64,000 nucleotides of DNA. It comes from Stomoxys calcitrans. Lineage: Eukaryota > Arthropoda > Insecta > Diptera > Muscidae. The notes beneath the pieces are model-generated. The model saw nothing but the letters and a program-made list of their open reading frames with translations, was not told where the DNA came from and did no database searches. Both the position numbers and the translations under genes were made by a program. The DNA is taken from positions 152,654,389 through 152,718,388 of the forward strand of contig NC_081556.1 of NCBI RefSeq assembly GCF_963082655.1, in the 5' to 3' direction. Positions within the stretch are counted from its first letter, which is position 1. The number at the start of each line of letters is the position of its first letter. Of this stretch, positions 46,363-58,825 are shown one piece after another.

Positions 46363-46636
46363 TTAGCTACAACCACTAATCTAGTCATTCCGTTTGTTAC
46401 GCCTGGAAATAGTGACCTTCAGTATACGTGCCAAAAAAGGTTTGAAACGGCCCATTGCCTGATAAAGTTCTCTTATAATCGTCTGATTATGCGTCATGAG
46501 CCTCTAGAAGGGGTAATTCCTAACCGATTTGCTCGACTAGGGCCGCCAAATTTGGTGCCAAGTATAGTTTGAATCAGTTCCTAACCTGATAAAGCTCCCC
46601 CTTAAACCTATCTCTCGATGTTGTTTATTGCAAATG
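46363..46636 (+). repeat. B-like fragment
   Basis: TCATTCCGTTTGTTACGCC and one to two diverged monomers up to a SINE. Confidence 0.6.
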
Positions 46637-46935
46637 CAAACAAATGTAAATTTTCCCCATGAACATTTCACTAAGAAACAGGGGCATACTTCTCATATAT
46701 CAATGAGTACAGTCCGATTCAAGTTTAAGCTCAATGATAAGGGGCCTATTTTTTATAGCCGAGTCCGAACTGCATGCCGCAGTGTAACATCTCTTTGGAG
46801 GGAAGTTTTACATGGCATAGTACCTCACAAATGTTGCCAGCATTAGGAGGGGAAATCCACCTGAAAATTTTTTCTGATGGTCTCGACAGGATTCGAACCC
46901 AGGCGTTCAGCGTCATAGGCGGACATGCTAACCAT
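46637..46935 (-). mobile_element. tRNA-derived SINE, family S (copy S9)
   Basis: The 3' segment (AAATTTTCCCCATGAAC), body (GCCGCAGTGTAACATC), B box GGATTCGAACCC and the start of the A-box side (ACATGCTAACC) are all visible; the first bases of the head are cut. Confidence 0.85.
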
Positions 46936-47135
46936 GCTGATATTTTGCCAATCACTTTTACAATGACTTCCAACATCGTAACCAAATCGCTCCGCAGCCC
47001 TATATAGCTCCCATATAAACCTATCTCTTGATTTGACTTCTTGAGCACCTTCCAAAAGCGTTTATAATCCATTATCCTTTTTTCAGTTTCTGCCTATAAA
47101 GAACAACCGTGCAAACAACATGACATATGCGATCT
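46936..47135 (+). repeat. B-like fragment after SINE
   Basis: CTCCCATATAAACCTATCTC and GACTTCTTGAGCACC continue the interrupted array. Confidence 0.6.
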
Positions 47136-47350
47136 ATGATGGTCCCATCAGCATCATATTCTGGAAGGAGGTATAGGGGTCTCACACAATTCGCTGTACC
47201 AAATTTCAGCTAAATGGGATAATAAAGACTTTTATGGATCTTCATTCAGGAAATCGGTCTTATGGTACCCAAATCTAAAGGTGGTTTGATCTGGACAAAA
47301 CTAGGAAAATATGTCGAGGAGTCTGATACAACTAATTGTGCCATTTCTTA
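47136..47350 (-). repeat. degenerate A-like unit
   Basis: TGTACCAAATTTCAGC..AATGGGATAATAAAG represents roughly one damaged A-type unit. Confidence 0.5.
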
Positions 47351-47685
47351 TACGAGTTGGCTTAAATTTTGCTGAACATCTATAAAGAGTATGACTATTT
47401 ATCTGTTATATCAATGTTGTTGTTGTTGTTGCACCCGTGTTTTATACACGGTTATATCTATAATCTGATGTAAGTTCTATACAAACCAATCTCCCAATTT
47501 TACTTCGCAACTCTTTTCCAAATTATAAAAAAATCCCTGTTGATTTATTGTCTTGTTCAGTCGTTATCCTGTTTTTCTTTTTTCCTATAAAGAGAAATAG
47601 TGCAAAGAACTTGATAATTGAGATATATGGTGAAGGGTATATCAGATTCGGCCCAGGTGAATTAATTACCCTTTTACCTGATTAC
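47351..47685 (+). repeat. degenerate B-like fragment with (TTG)n and palindrome remnant
   Basis: A GTTGTTGTTGTTGTTG run with CCGTGTTTTATACACGG (a small inverted repeat) sits at about 47414-47452. GTGAAGGGTATATCAG and TTCGGCCCAGGTGAA are a broken B terminus. Confidence 0.58.
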
Positions 47686-48504
47686 AATCTGGCAGACATT
47701 TTCATATATTCTTTAACTGTTGAGCTAGTTGTCTTCCTTATCCTTTTAGCCTCATATGAGAATATAATAAAGAAAACCTATGTCCTGACCTTGGTATTGT
47801 AGGCAAATACACTCGTACTAGAATTTTGCTGCTGCTCCTGCTGGGCTAATTTCCATGCTTTTTGGCGGACAAAATACCATGTTAATGTTCTCCCTGCGGC
47901 AAAGGCAAATGATAATGATGAATCCTGCCGAGCCAAAGAGAAAATAATAGATTTTGGTGAAAATTTGCCATCATTAATCAGGTCAAATCTATACCTAGCA
48001 TCTCGACAGTTGCGACTTTGGCGAGGAAAAGCAAAGAAAAAGTTTATTTTCATCATTTCAAAGAAACTTAGTGATGGTATGAGTTTGAGAACATTCAACA
48101 AAAAAGTTTCCAAGACATTTGACAAACAATCTCCGGCATGTCTTGCTGAGAAAATGTTTTAACGATGTCATTGATGTTGAGAGGCTTCTGCGACAACTTG
48201 CGAGCTTTCATGGGGTCATCAGTATTATCTTTAAGAGTTCAATGACTGTTTTCCGAATTTAAGTAGGTTTTCATATTTAAGTATTTATTCTTTGTTTTGT
48301 GAATGAATTAATGTTTTATAGAAGGATATCAAATAGGTTAAGAGTGTACAACAAGGAGGGTGCAGATACGAAATCTAAAACGAATCTACTTTGAAATATA
48401 CATCCATTTCAGTTTCTGAAACAAAATTGATTTATTAACCGTTTAAGAAGACAATTATTGTAATTTAATTTCAAAAATTAATTGTAATATTATTTAAAAA
48501 CAAT
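47686..48504. other. unique island
   Basis: No gene recognised; a 115-codon minus-strand frame (47778-48125) includes a glutamine-rich patch but no domain I know. Confidence 0.5.
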
Positions 48505-49127
48505 AAAAAAGGCGTTAAGTTCGGGCGGGCCGTATCGGTCTATATGGCAGCTATATCGAAACCTGAACCGACCTAGGACAAATTGACGAAGGATGTCGTT
48601 GGGTCTAGCCCAATTCACTGTCACAAGTTTCAGCAAAATCGGACAATAAATGTGGCTTTTATATGCCTAAGACCTTAAATCGGCGGATCGGTCTATATGG
48701 CAGCTATGTCCAAATCTGAACCGATCTGGGCCATATTGTATAAGTATGTCAAGGGGCTTAATCTTATTCACTGTCCTAAATTTGGCGACATCGGACAATA
48801 AAGGCGCCTTTTATTGGCTTTAGAACCTAAATCGGCGGATCGGTCGATATGGGGGCTATATCAAGATGTAGTCCGATATTGCCCATCTTTGAACTTTACC
48901 TGTTTATGGACAAAAAAAGATTCTGTGCAAAGTTTCAGCTCAATATCTCTATTTTTAAAGACCGTAGCGTGATTTCAACAGACAGACGGACGGACATGTC
49001 TAGATTGTCTTAGATTTTTACGCTGATCAGGAATATATGTACTTTATAGGGTCGGAAATTGATATTTCGATGTGTTGCAAACGGAATGACAAAATGAATC
49101 TACCCCAATCCTCCGGTGGTGGGTATA
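48505..49127 (-). repeat. Family A element, short copy with both ends
   Basis: AAAGGCGTTAAGTTCGGGCGG joins abruptly to GTATCGGTCTATATGGCAGC, so the pre-array spacer is deleted. About two monomers, spacer and hairpin (TACCCCAATCCTCCGGTGG) follow. Confidence 0.85.
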
Positions 49128-49585
49128 AAAATAAACGTATTGTTAAAGCAGTATGTTCTACATTGAGGCTGCAGTCCTTGCCGATGTAAGACTCTATCGG
49201 GTCAATATACAACCGGCGGCCATGGGCTGGAAAAACGAATCGCCTAACAAATGAGTTGCAAATGGATTTTTTCCAAACAAATAACACAGATAACTGATGT
49301 CATTAAAAACGTACGAGATGCAGTCGAATAACAGCAAAGTCTATTCATCAGCAAATTCAAAAAAAAGGCGAAAATACTGATACATACAAAAAAAAATTAT
49401 TAGAAATAACATTTGCTCGTTAACATCGGCTTATAAAAGGACAATGACTGTTTAAGTAGCAAAAAGGTTTACAACATGATTGGTAACGAAATGTCTGTGC
49501 ACGAGTATACAGATAATACTTTTGGGGAATACAGATGGAGCACTGTTGTACATTGACTTATTATTCTCCCCCATACGCATGGGAA
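49128..49585. other. unique stretch
   Basis: A GC-richer patch at 49150-49260 reads FPAHGRRLYIDPIESYIGKD on the minus strand; too short and unrecognised to call a gene. Confidence 0.4.
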
Positions 49586-49833
49586 TGCAGTGCAAAGGAG
49601 TGTGGTTAAAAATTTTAAGCTACCACGGCCCTATAAGTGCAAATCCGGCGAAACATATATATAGGAGCTATATCCAAATCTGAACCGATTTTGATGATGC
49701 TATATCGCATCAGAAAGTGATTCAGAGTCGATCGGTATGATTATCAATGGGTTTCGCTCTTCTCCTTCTAACCGTTGCAAACAAATGCACAAAGTTATAA
49801 TACCCTGTACCACAGTGGTGGTGTAGGGTATAA
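49586..49833 (-). repeat. Family C hairpin-end fragment
   Basis: One monomer (GGAGCTATATCCAAATCTG), then GATCGGTATGATTATCAATG and the hairpin ATACCCTGTACCAC..GTGTAGGGTATA. Confidence 0.8.
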
Positions 49834-49880
49834 TAAAGCAAATCTTAAAAAAAAAAAATTAAATGCCTTCTCATATGGTT

Positions 49881-50806
49881 CTATGAATTTTATATACCCT
49901 CCCCGATGAGTCGCATTTGTCAAATTCTTTGCCTGGATAATGGATAAGAATTGCTATGCTATTGAAGATATATCTTGTTATGGACCGATTTGGGCGATAC
50001 TTGGCTTGGATGGTGGAGACCAATGCAGATGCCATTGTGCAAAATTTCAACCAAATCGCATAAGAACTACGCCCTCTAAGGCTTAAGAAATAAAATCGGG
50101 ATATCGGTTATATAGCAGCTATATCGGGTTATGTATCGATTTAGACCATATTTGGCACGTAAGTCATAGGAACTATCACTGCAAAAAAATCCAGCCAAAT
50201 CGGATAATAGAACGTCCTCTAGAGGCTCAAGAAGTAAAATTGGGAGATCAGTTTATATGGGAGCATTATCAGTTTATTTACCGATTCAGACCATATATGG
50301 AATGGAAGTGGATTAAAAAAAGTCCTTGTGCAAAATTTCAACGAAATCAGACAAGAACTGAGCCCCATAGGGCCTTAAGAAGTGCATTGGGGAGATCGGT
50401 TGATATGGGAGCACGCATGTTTGAGGTCATAGAAAAAAAAAATTACTGTACAAAATTTCAACAAAATCGCAAAACCCTTACGCCCTCTAGAGGGGCAAGA
50501 AATAAAATCCTGGCATCTGTTTATGTGAGAACTATATCAGAATTTGGTCCGATTCAGACCATGAATGTCATAGAAAATATGATTGTACAAAATTTCAGCC
50601 ATATCGGATAAAAATTGGGATCTCTTGAGGCTCAAGAAGAGTAATTGGGTAAACGGTTTGTATGGGAACTATATCTAAATATGGACCGACCTACGCTAGT
50701 AGGAACTATTTGGGCAAAATTTTAAGCGGCTGGCTTTACTCCTTTGCAAGTTTTCGTGCATTCCACAGACAGATAGACGTACATAGCTAGATAGACTACT
50801 GTTAGG
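49881..50806 (-). repeat. B-like element lacking both extreme ends
   Basis: It starts at TATATACCCTCCCCGATGAG and runs through five to six diverged monomers to CACAGACAGATAGACGTAC. Confidence 0.75.
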
Positions 50807-51340
50807 GTTATTTTGTATTATAAAGGACAATTGATTACACTTTTGACCACAAACCTGGATGCAAATGCATGCAAGTTTTTAAAGTTCTAAAATAATCCAA
50901 ATGCCAATGACCAGCTTTATATGCAGTTTAACATCCAGTAAAGGGCAAAGGCTTTGCTATCTGTCTCTGTCTTTGTCCATGGAAACATTTGTCAACTGTG
51001 TGCTTATGAATGACGATCACTATATGGGGTATTATGCCGCAGGAAAATTTTGTGATTGTTTTTGTCATACAATTTAGACAATCTGCTGGGCTCCCGTGGC
51101 TGATATCAAATGATATCAAATTTTCAAATGGGGAAACCTACAAAATTAGATGCGATGAAAACCACAAAACGTAAAACTCACCTTAAATACAATTTGCATT
51201 GAAAATTTAAAAGAAGAACACTTTGGGCGATTTCATTTTGGAGTGGAGTTTTAGTAGTCTCTTTTAAAAGTTCATTATTACAATAGCACAATATTAAATC
51301 TAAAAAGCAGAGTAAAAGAAGAACACATCGGCAACAATAT
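50807..51340. other. unique stretch
   Basis: No gene or repeat recognised. Confidence 0.5.
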
Positions 51341-51512
51341 AAATGGGCAAAATACAAATTTCCCATAAACATTCCATTAAGGAACAGGGACAAACATCTC
51401 ACATATCAATGAGTGCTGTCCAATTCAAGTTATTTTAAGCTCAATGATAAGGGGCCTAAGGAGATAACCTACGCTGAAAATTTTTATGATGTTCTTCCCA
51501 GGATTCGGTCCA
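51341..51512 (-). mobile_element. SINE family S (S10), internally deleted
   Basis: The 3' segment AAATTTCCCATAAACATTCC joins from AAGGGGCCTAAGG directly to the pre-B-box part, losing about 100 bp of body. Confidence 0.75.
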
Positions 51513-52156
51513 TATAGCAGCTATATTCAAATTTGAACCAATTTGGGCCAAATTAAAGAAGTATGTCGAGGGGCTTAACTTAACTCACTGTCCCAAATTT
51601 CGGCGACATCGGACAATAAATACGCCTTTAATGGGCCCAAAACCTTAAATCGAGAGATCGGTCTATATGGCAGCTATGTCCAAATCTGGACCGATCTTGG
51701 CCAAATTGCAGAAAGATATTGGGGGACCAACGATAACTCATTGTCCCAAATTTCAGCAAAATCGGATAATAAATGTGGCTTTTATGGGCATAAGAACCTA
51801 AATCGGCGGATCGGTCTATATGTCATCTTTATCCAAATCTGGACCGATTTGGGCCAAATTGAAGAAGAATGTCGGCTGGCCTAACACAATTCACTGTCCC
51901 AAATTTCAAATCGGATGATAACTTTGGCTTTTATGGGCCTAAGACCCTAAATCGGTAGATCGGTCTATGTGGGGGCTATTTCCAGATATAGTCCATCTTC
52001 GAGCCTAACCTGCTTATGGACAAAAAAAAGAATATGTTCAATGTTTTAGTTCAATATCTTAATTGTTAAAGACTGTAGCGTGATTTGAACAGACAGACCG
52101 ACGGACATGGCTAGATCGTTTTAGATTTTTACGCTGATCAAGAATATATATACTTC
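51513..52156 (-). repeat. Family A element, main part, split by composite unit
   Basis: Four monomers, closing half-unit and spacer up to CAAGAATATATATACTT; the remainder resumes at 53549. Confidence 0.83.
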
Positions 52157-52570
52157 ACTATCCGAACGGGCCAGCTCCGCTGCGTCTTCTTTAACTCTCT
52201 TATATCTTTTTAGGGTAGGATCACTTCGCCCTTAATGCGGATTTCGAATTCGTGCCATTGTAGCCTATGACGCTGAACGAGTTCGAATCCTGGCGGGAAC
52301 ATCGGGCAAAACGGTGTTTATCCTCTCTTAAGGTTGGCGACATTTGCGGGGTACAATGCCTTGCTTGGTCATTTAAAAAATTTTCCCCAAAGAGGTGTCG
52401 CACTGCGGGACGTCGTTCGGACTCGGCCATAAAAATAGGTCCCTTATCATTAAGTTTAAACTTGAATCGTAAAGCACTCATTGATATGTGAGAATTTGTC
52501 CCTTTTCGGTTCATGTTGGTAATGTTCTTCCTTAGGGTAATGTTGTAATAACGGGAGAGATGGCACCTCA
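52157..52570 (+). mobile_element. chimeric S-type SINE with foreign 5' head (S11)
   Basis: Second copy of the head-replaced SINE: TTAACTCTCTTATATCTTTT and TAGGGTAGGATCACTTCG, then GAGTTCGAATCCTGG and GAGGTGTCGCACTGCGGGAC. Compared with 33236 it has an extra stretch (TTAATGCGGATTTCG). Confidence 0.8.
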
Positions 52571-53548
52571 GACATATCGACTCAAATATGGTTATCAAAT
52601 TAGTGCTGCACTTTCAAATCATTTTTAATTTGAGCCCGATATTGCCATAGCCGGTAAATATTAATCATTTGGAGTGTGTTTTGGGTGGCCACCGGCACTT
52701 TGCACTGAAAATAGATATTAAATTCGTTCTTTATTCTTGGCTGCAAAATTAGATATCAAGTTCATTTACTACTCTCAAATACCTTTTATTTGAGTCCCAT
52801 TTAGCCATGGTCGACTGATGTGCCCATTTGGGTGTATTTGGGGTCGGGCGAACTCCCATTAATTATTCGAAATCTTCTCCCGAATACCTTTCATTTCAGT
52901 CCCATATTGAAATGAACGTCCAATATGTCTGTTTGGGAGAGGTTTGGGGTTGGGCGGCCCGATGTGTACTTAGACTCAAATTATAATACCATATTCGTAT
53001 TCTACTCTCCAATACCTTTCATTTGATACCTATATTGTCCCAATTGTCCCAATTGGTCCATTTTTGATTTTGTGTTGTGTTTTTGGCATAAGGGGGAGAG
53101 TCCATCCTCCTTCCGATATCGAAAAATTATATAGCCTATGTTTCCTTCCAGAACAACCTACACAATATGCGAACATTTCAAGAAAATCGGTTCTGCCGTT
53201 TTTCAGTCTGTACTGAACAAACAAACCGAGTCGCGTATACTCTTGATTGGCTAATGTGCCCATTTTGAGCGTTTTTGCGGGGGTGGGTGACCTCCTATAC
53301 TGTATTTGTACGCCAGATTCGTTATCTACTCCCGCATACCTTTCAAATGAATCCCATATTGTCCCGATCGGTCCACTTTTATTTTTGGGTAGTGTTTTTG
53401 GGGTAAGGGGGTGGGTCAGCCCCCCTTCCGATGTCAAAAAATTTTATAGCCTATGTTTCCTTCCAGACCAACCTACACAATCTTTGAAAATTTCAAGGTA
53501 ATCGGTTTAGCCGTTTTTGAGTCTATACAGAACAAACAAACACAAATA
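52571..53548 (+). repeat. Family D array within composite unit
   Basis: D units include GGCCACCGGCACTTTGCACT and end with TTTCAAGGTAATCGGTTTAG and AGAACAAACAAACACAAAT, after which interrupted family A text resumes. Confidence 0.8.
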
Positions 53549-53628
53549 GATAGGGTCGAAAAGGATATTTCGATGTGTTGCAAACGGAATGACAAAATTA
53601 ATATATACCCATCCTTCTGTGGTGGGTA
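53549..53628 (-). repeat. Family A hairpin end, continuation
   Basis: ATAGGGTCGAAAAGGATATT, TTGCAAACGGAATGAC and the hairpin ATATACCCATCCTTCTGTGG complete the A element that was cut at 52156. Confidence 0.85.
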
Positions 53629-54965
53629 TAACATTTGGATTTTTCAAAAAACAAGAAATTGGGTATCATCTTAGAGTTTAATTAGAATTCATTCAGAGGT
53701 AGAAATTTGAAACGGAAGATCGTGTTCACAAGTATAAAGCGATTTAAATTTAAATATAACATCTTTACCTTGAAGTTTTGCTTCTTTGGCACGAAATCAT
53801 TACCAAAATCCTTTGATCAAAACAAATCTTCAATTATTTGTGCTCTTATGTTCTTTGTGTGTACTGGAACGGGCTGATTCACTATAAAAGCCATAAGGTT
53901 GCCATAGCGAGAGCTTTGCTATAAGTGTGGGAGCTTTGTTCTTGCATTGTCCATTAATGTTGGAGGTTTGCAAAGTCTTCTTAAGAAACCCAATATGCAA
54001 TTAAGCACAAATGAGTTATTTGTAGGTGTTTTATCGGTTTCCCTCTTTCATTGAGAATCTTGGATCCTACAGTGATGAATGATGAAAGAAATAACTTTAT
54101 TTGATTTGAAGTGTTTTAAGGTTTCCACAGAGAGTTTTATATCTGTTCGCTTCCAGGTAGTACATGTGGTAAACACTTTCTCAAATAGACCCTTGAATGA
54201 TATGCTATCGTAGTGCAAACTTTGTGTTAAACGTTACATGGACAACCAGAGTTTGGCAAGAGCATAACACAAACTATGCCAAGGGTTATAAAGTCTTCCT
54301 CTATTACCATTTTCAATGAAAACCTAGACCATGATGCAGTTGCATTTGTGCAAAAAGAAGACCCTAACTCATACATATGAACTTGCATTTGAAATGAAAA
54401 TCGTATTTGATAACTTGCTGTGCTTGCTGGGTCATTGTAGTAGCATACAGCATAGGATTTTGGAATAAAGACCAAATTTTCCGCCTATTACAATGGAAAA
54501 GAAGGTTAGATTCAATTTCCTACTGAGTTTGTAATGTACTACAATAATAACTTCTGTGATAAAGGCATTTGAGGGCAAGTTAAATTACATCTGGTTGATT
54601 TGATGTTCGGTTAGATTAGGTCTAGTGATCTGCCCCCTGATGTCGCAAACGTTGTGATACAATTATTACTTGTTGTGATCAAAGCCGATCTACAATCTTG
54701 GTTGCAAAGAATATGTTGAATGAGATGAATGGCCTAAACGAGATCAAAGATCTTACAGATTACAAAGTTAATGAAAAGAGAATAATCAGCTAATAGTTCT
54801 TCTTTCTTGTTCGGCTTTAAATCTTGGATCTACGGAAACTAATTTGAATATAATTCAAATCCTTGACCACAGCATTGAAGACCTATTATAAAGTCCATAT
54901 TCTGTATGCTTCAAATCAAATCATTTTTGGACTACCATATATATCGATCTGCCGATTGCCTATTC
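53629..54965. other. unique island
   Basis: No gene or repeat recognised. Confidence 0.5.
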
Positions 54966-55107
54966 TGCACCAATAAAATGAGTCGTTTGCAACACATCGA
55001 AATATCCGATTCCGACCCTATAAAGTACATATATTTTTGATCAGCGTAAAAATCTACAATGATCTACCCATGTCCGTCCGTCTGTTGAAATCAAGCTTCA
55101 GTCTTTA
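54966..55107 (+). repeat. Family A left end, interrupted by B
   Basis: CGTTTGCAACACATCGAAAT, CCGACCCTATAAAGTAC and TGATCAGCGTAAAAATCTA are the A hairpin-side region, stopping at GTCTTTA. Confidence 0.8.
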
Positions 55108-56512
55108 ACAAGTAAAAGCGTGCTAAGTACGGCCGGGTCGAATCTTATATACCCTCCACCAAGGATCGCATTTGTCGAGTTCTTTTACCGGCATATCTTC
55201 TTAAGCAACAAAAGGATAAAAGAAAAGATTTGCTCTGCCATTAGAGCGATATCAAGATATGGTACGGTTCGAACCACAATTAAATCATATGTTGGAGACC
55301 TGTGTAAAATGTCAGCCAATTTCAGGCAAATCGGATAATAATTGCGCCCTCTAGAGGCTCAAGAAGTCAAGATCCCAGATCGGTTTCTATGGCAGCTATA
55401 TTAGGTTATGAACCGATTTGAACCATATTTGGAACAGTTGTTAGATATCATAACAGAACACGTCGTGCAAAATTTAAATCCACTCTGATAAGAATTGCGC
55501 CCTCTAGAGGCTCAAGAAGTCAAAACCCAAGATCGGTTTATATGGCAGCTATTTCAGGTTATGGACCGATTCGGACTATACTTGACACATATGTTGGAGT
55601 TCCTAACAAAACACGTCGTGCAAAATTTCATTCTAATCGGATAAGAATTGCGCCCTCTAGAGGCTCAAGAAGTCAAGATCCAATAATATTTCAAACTATT
55701 TGGATAAAAATTGGGTCTTGTAGGGGCTCATGAAGCAAAATCGGGAGATCGGTTTATATGCGAGCTGTATCGAGCTATTGATCGATTCAGACCATATAAG
55801 ACACGTATGTTTAAGGTCATGAGAGAAGCCGTTGTACAAAATTTCTGCCAAATCGGATGAGAATTGCGCCCTCTAGAGGCTCAAGAAGTCAAGATCCCAG
55901 ATTGGTTTATATGGCAGCTATACCAGGTTATGTACCGATTAGCGCCATGCAAAGCACAGTTATTTGAAGTCATAACATAACACCTCATGCTAAATTTTAG
56001 CCAAATCGGATAAGAATTGCGCCCTCTAGAGACTCAACAAGACCTCTAGAGGCTCAAGAAGTCAAGATCACAGATCGGTTTGTATGACAGCTATATTAGG
56101 TTATGTACCGATTTGCGCCACACTTAGCGCAGTTATTGAAAGTCATAACAAAACACCTCATGCAAAATTTCAGCCAAATCGAATGAGAAGTGCGCCCTCT
56201 ATAGGCTCAATAAATCGAGATTCAAGATTATGAACAAATTTGAATCATACTTAGCACAGTTGTTGGAAGCGATAACAAACCACTACGTGCAAAATTTCAG
56301 TCAAGTCGGACGAGAATTGTGCACTCTATAGGTTCAAGAAGTCAAGACCCAAAATCGGTTTATATGGAAGCTATATCAAAACATGAACCGATTTGAACCA
56401 TTTGCAATCCCAACCGACTTACACTAATAAAACGTATTTGTGCAAAATTTCATGCGCTTAGCTTTACTCCTTCGAAAGATAGTGTGCTTTCGACAGACAG
56501 ACGGACGGACGG
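55108..56512 (-). repeat. Family B element nested in A
   Basis: It starts ACAAGTAAAAGCGTGC with a mutated palindrome (TACGGCCGGGTCGAA), contains about eight monomers and ends in GACAGACGGACGGACGG. The hairpin end is lost exactly where A text resumes. Confidence 0.83.
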
Positions 56513-57613
56513 ATATCTTGATATAGCCCCCATATAGACCTATCCGCCGATTTAGGGCCTTAGGCCCATAAAAGTCACATTTACTATCGGATTCTCCTGA
56601 AATTTGGTACAGTGAGTTGTGTTCGGCCAGTTGACATCAGATCCATATTTGGATATAGCTGCCATATAGACCGATCCGCCGCATTAGGGTCTTAGGCCCA
56701 TAAAGGCCACATTTATTATTCGATTTCGCTAAAATTTAGGACAGTGAATTGCGTTGGGCCCTTCGCCATCTTTCTTCAATGCGGCTTAGATCGGTTCAGA
56801 TTAGGATGTAGCTGCCATATAGACCGATCTATCGATTTAAGGTATTGTCCCCTTAAAAGATCCATGTATTGTCCGATGTCGCCGAAATTTCGGACAGTGA
56901 GTTGTGTTAGGTTCTTCAACTTTCTTTTTCAATTTGGCTCATATCGGTCCAGATTTTGATATTTCTGCCGTATAGACCGATCTCTCGATATAAGGTTTTG
57001 GGCCCATAAAAGGCGCATTTACTGTCGTAATTTGGGACAATGAGTTGCGTTAGGTTTTTCGGCAATGTTCTGCAATTTGGCCCAAATCGGACCAGATTTT
57101 GATATAGCTGCCATATAGACCGATCTCTCTATTTGAGGTTTTGGGCCCATAAAATGCACATTAATTTCGGATTTCGCTGAAATTTGGGACAGTGAGTTGT
57201 GCTAGGCCCTGCGTCAGCCCTCTTCAGTTTTGACCCCTTCTCGATTTAAAGCCATGGCCACATAAAAGGCAAATTTATAATCCAATTTCAATGAAATTTG
57301 ACACAGTGACTTATAATAAGCTTTTCGACATCCGTACCGTACCGAACCAATACAACATATGGTTCAGATCGGTCTATATTGGGACATGGCTGCCAAAAAG
57401 ACCAATATTTTGTTCTACAAAATTGAACAATGACTTGTATTTATTAGACCACTCAATGTCCGTGCCGAATTTGGTTCAAATCGGACCATGATTTGATATA
57501 ACTGCTATGGGGCTTAAATTATGAATTTTTCATCGGATTATGACGATAGGTGGTTTGTATATATAACCGAGGTGGTGGGTATCCAAAGTTCGGCCCGGCC
57601 ATTTTTCTTGTTT
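56513..57613 (+). repeat. Family A main part with palindrome end
   Basis: It resumes at ATATCTTGATATAGCCCCCA; about six monomers lead to GAGGTGGTGGGTATCC and TTCGGCCCGGCC, followed by TTCTTGTTT. The palindrome's last bases are altered. Confidence 0.83.
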
Positions 57614-58384
57614 GCATTTGTTTTCGTTTTTTTTATTTATCTACCCATTTGTCATTCATCTAGCCGTTTGTATTAAAATCCAATGCCTTAAAGTTTCCCC
57701 TTATTCCTATTGCTTTGGTCCTTCTTCCCAAGACTTTGACTGTAGATGCGCTTGAATTAAAACCGGAAGTAATATTTTCCATATCAGCATAAACATGAGC
57801 GTCATAATTTTAAATGCATAACCAGTTGTTACGGTTACGCTGGTCCTTAACATTGCAGCTGTTGTGTTTGTTGTTGTGTTCGTGCTGCCTTACCCGAAAC
57901 GATTGTATGATGAGGAAACTGTTGCTTCTGTCGTACGTATGACTATTATGGCTGTTTGGAGCATCATCGTACGTTTATTTCTTCCGGATGTGCATATGGT
58001 GTTTGGCACACTCTTGGCCAAGATTTTGACTAACGTGTTTGTGTGTGTGTGGTGGTTGTGAAAACTTATTAATGTGTTAGTGTATGCATGTGAGTGCGTT
58101 TATATGTGTGCACATCTTGCGAATGACTTTAATAACCGCACACGTATGGACCATAAAGAAGTTAAAGAGATGCAGCAACTCTGAACTTCATTTCACAAAA
58201 AGGAAAAGGTCTTATAAAACCAACGAAGCCGAAAGAGGATGTGGCAGTAGAAGATGACTATGTAAGACCCTATAGATTTTTAAAGGTAGGACGAAATAGT
58301 ACTTGAAGTGTTTGAGTTATAGATTCTTTGTAAAATATTTTACCCAATCTGTGTTGATGGACCCTGAGAGATGCATGATGATAT
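57614..58384. other. unique island
   Basis: No gene recognised; a TG-rich patch lies near 58040-58060. Confidence 0.5.
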
Positions 58385-58640
58385 TGGGGCACTGTATAAT
58401 GTATTAAAACACAAAGATTTCGTTGGTTAGGTCATGTTGTCACAATGAATGAAGAATTCTCAACTAAGTAGTCTTTTGAAAGTAGACCTGAGTGTAAATC
58501 GCTTTAGGGGAAGACAAAAAACTTCTGATAGAAAGACCGAGTGGAGAAAAACATATTCAAACTAGGTGTTAGAAATTAAAGTAGAAGCTCAGAAGACCAT
58601 GTTTGCAGAGGCACAGACTTCCATCTTGGAGAGATACTTT
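58385..58640 (+). pseudogene. non-LTR retrotransposon C-terminal fragment (WLGHV motif)
   Basis: The plus frame reads LYNVLKTQRFRWLGHVVTMN. The KxQRxRWLGHVxRM block occurs near the C-terminus of many non-LTR reverse transcriptases. Following text (SRPECKSL, GKTKN) is consistent with the usual basic R.RGRxKxxW tail but contains stops. No other RT motif is present nearby, so the fragment is old and short. Confidence 0.5.
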
Positions 58641-58825
58641 GTTCTCCGATATAGGTGATCTTGCAAACTTATGCCTGGGAGAAAAACACGTAGGCAAGGT
58701 GCGATGACCACCGGTTGGCACGAATCGAGTAAACATTTACCAGGAGTAAATAGGTGCTTCTCCAGTTTGGGCACATACAAGAGCCTGACAGATAGGCGCG
58801 TTTATCTTCAGTTTTCTGTTATTAA

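Noticed and set aside
47778..48125. 115-codon minus-strand frame as a host gene
   Set aside because: A short glutamine-rich patch is the only feature; no domain or supporting exon structure is seen.
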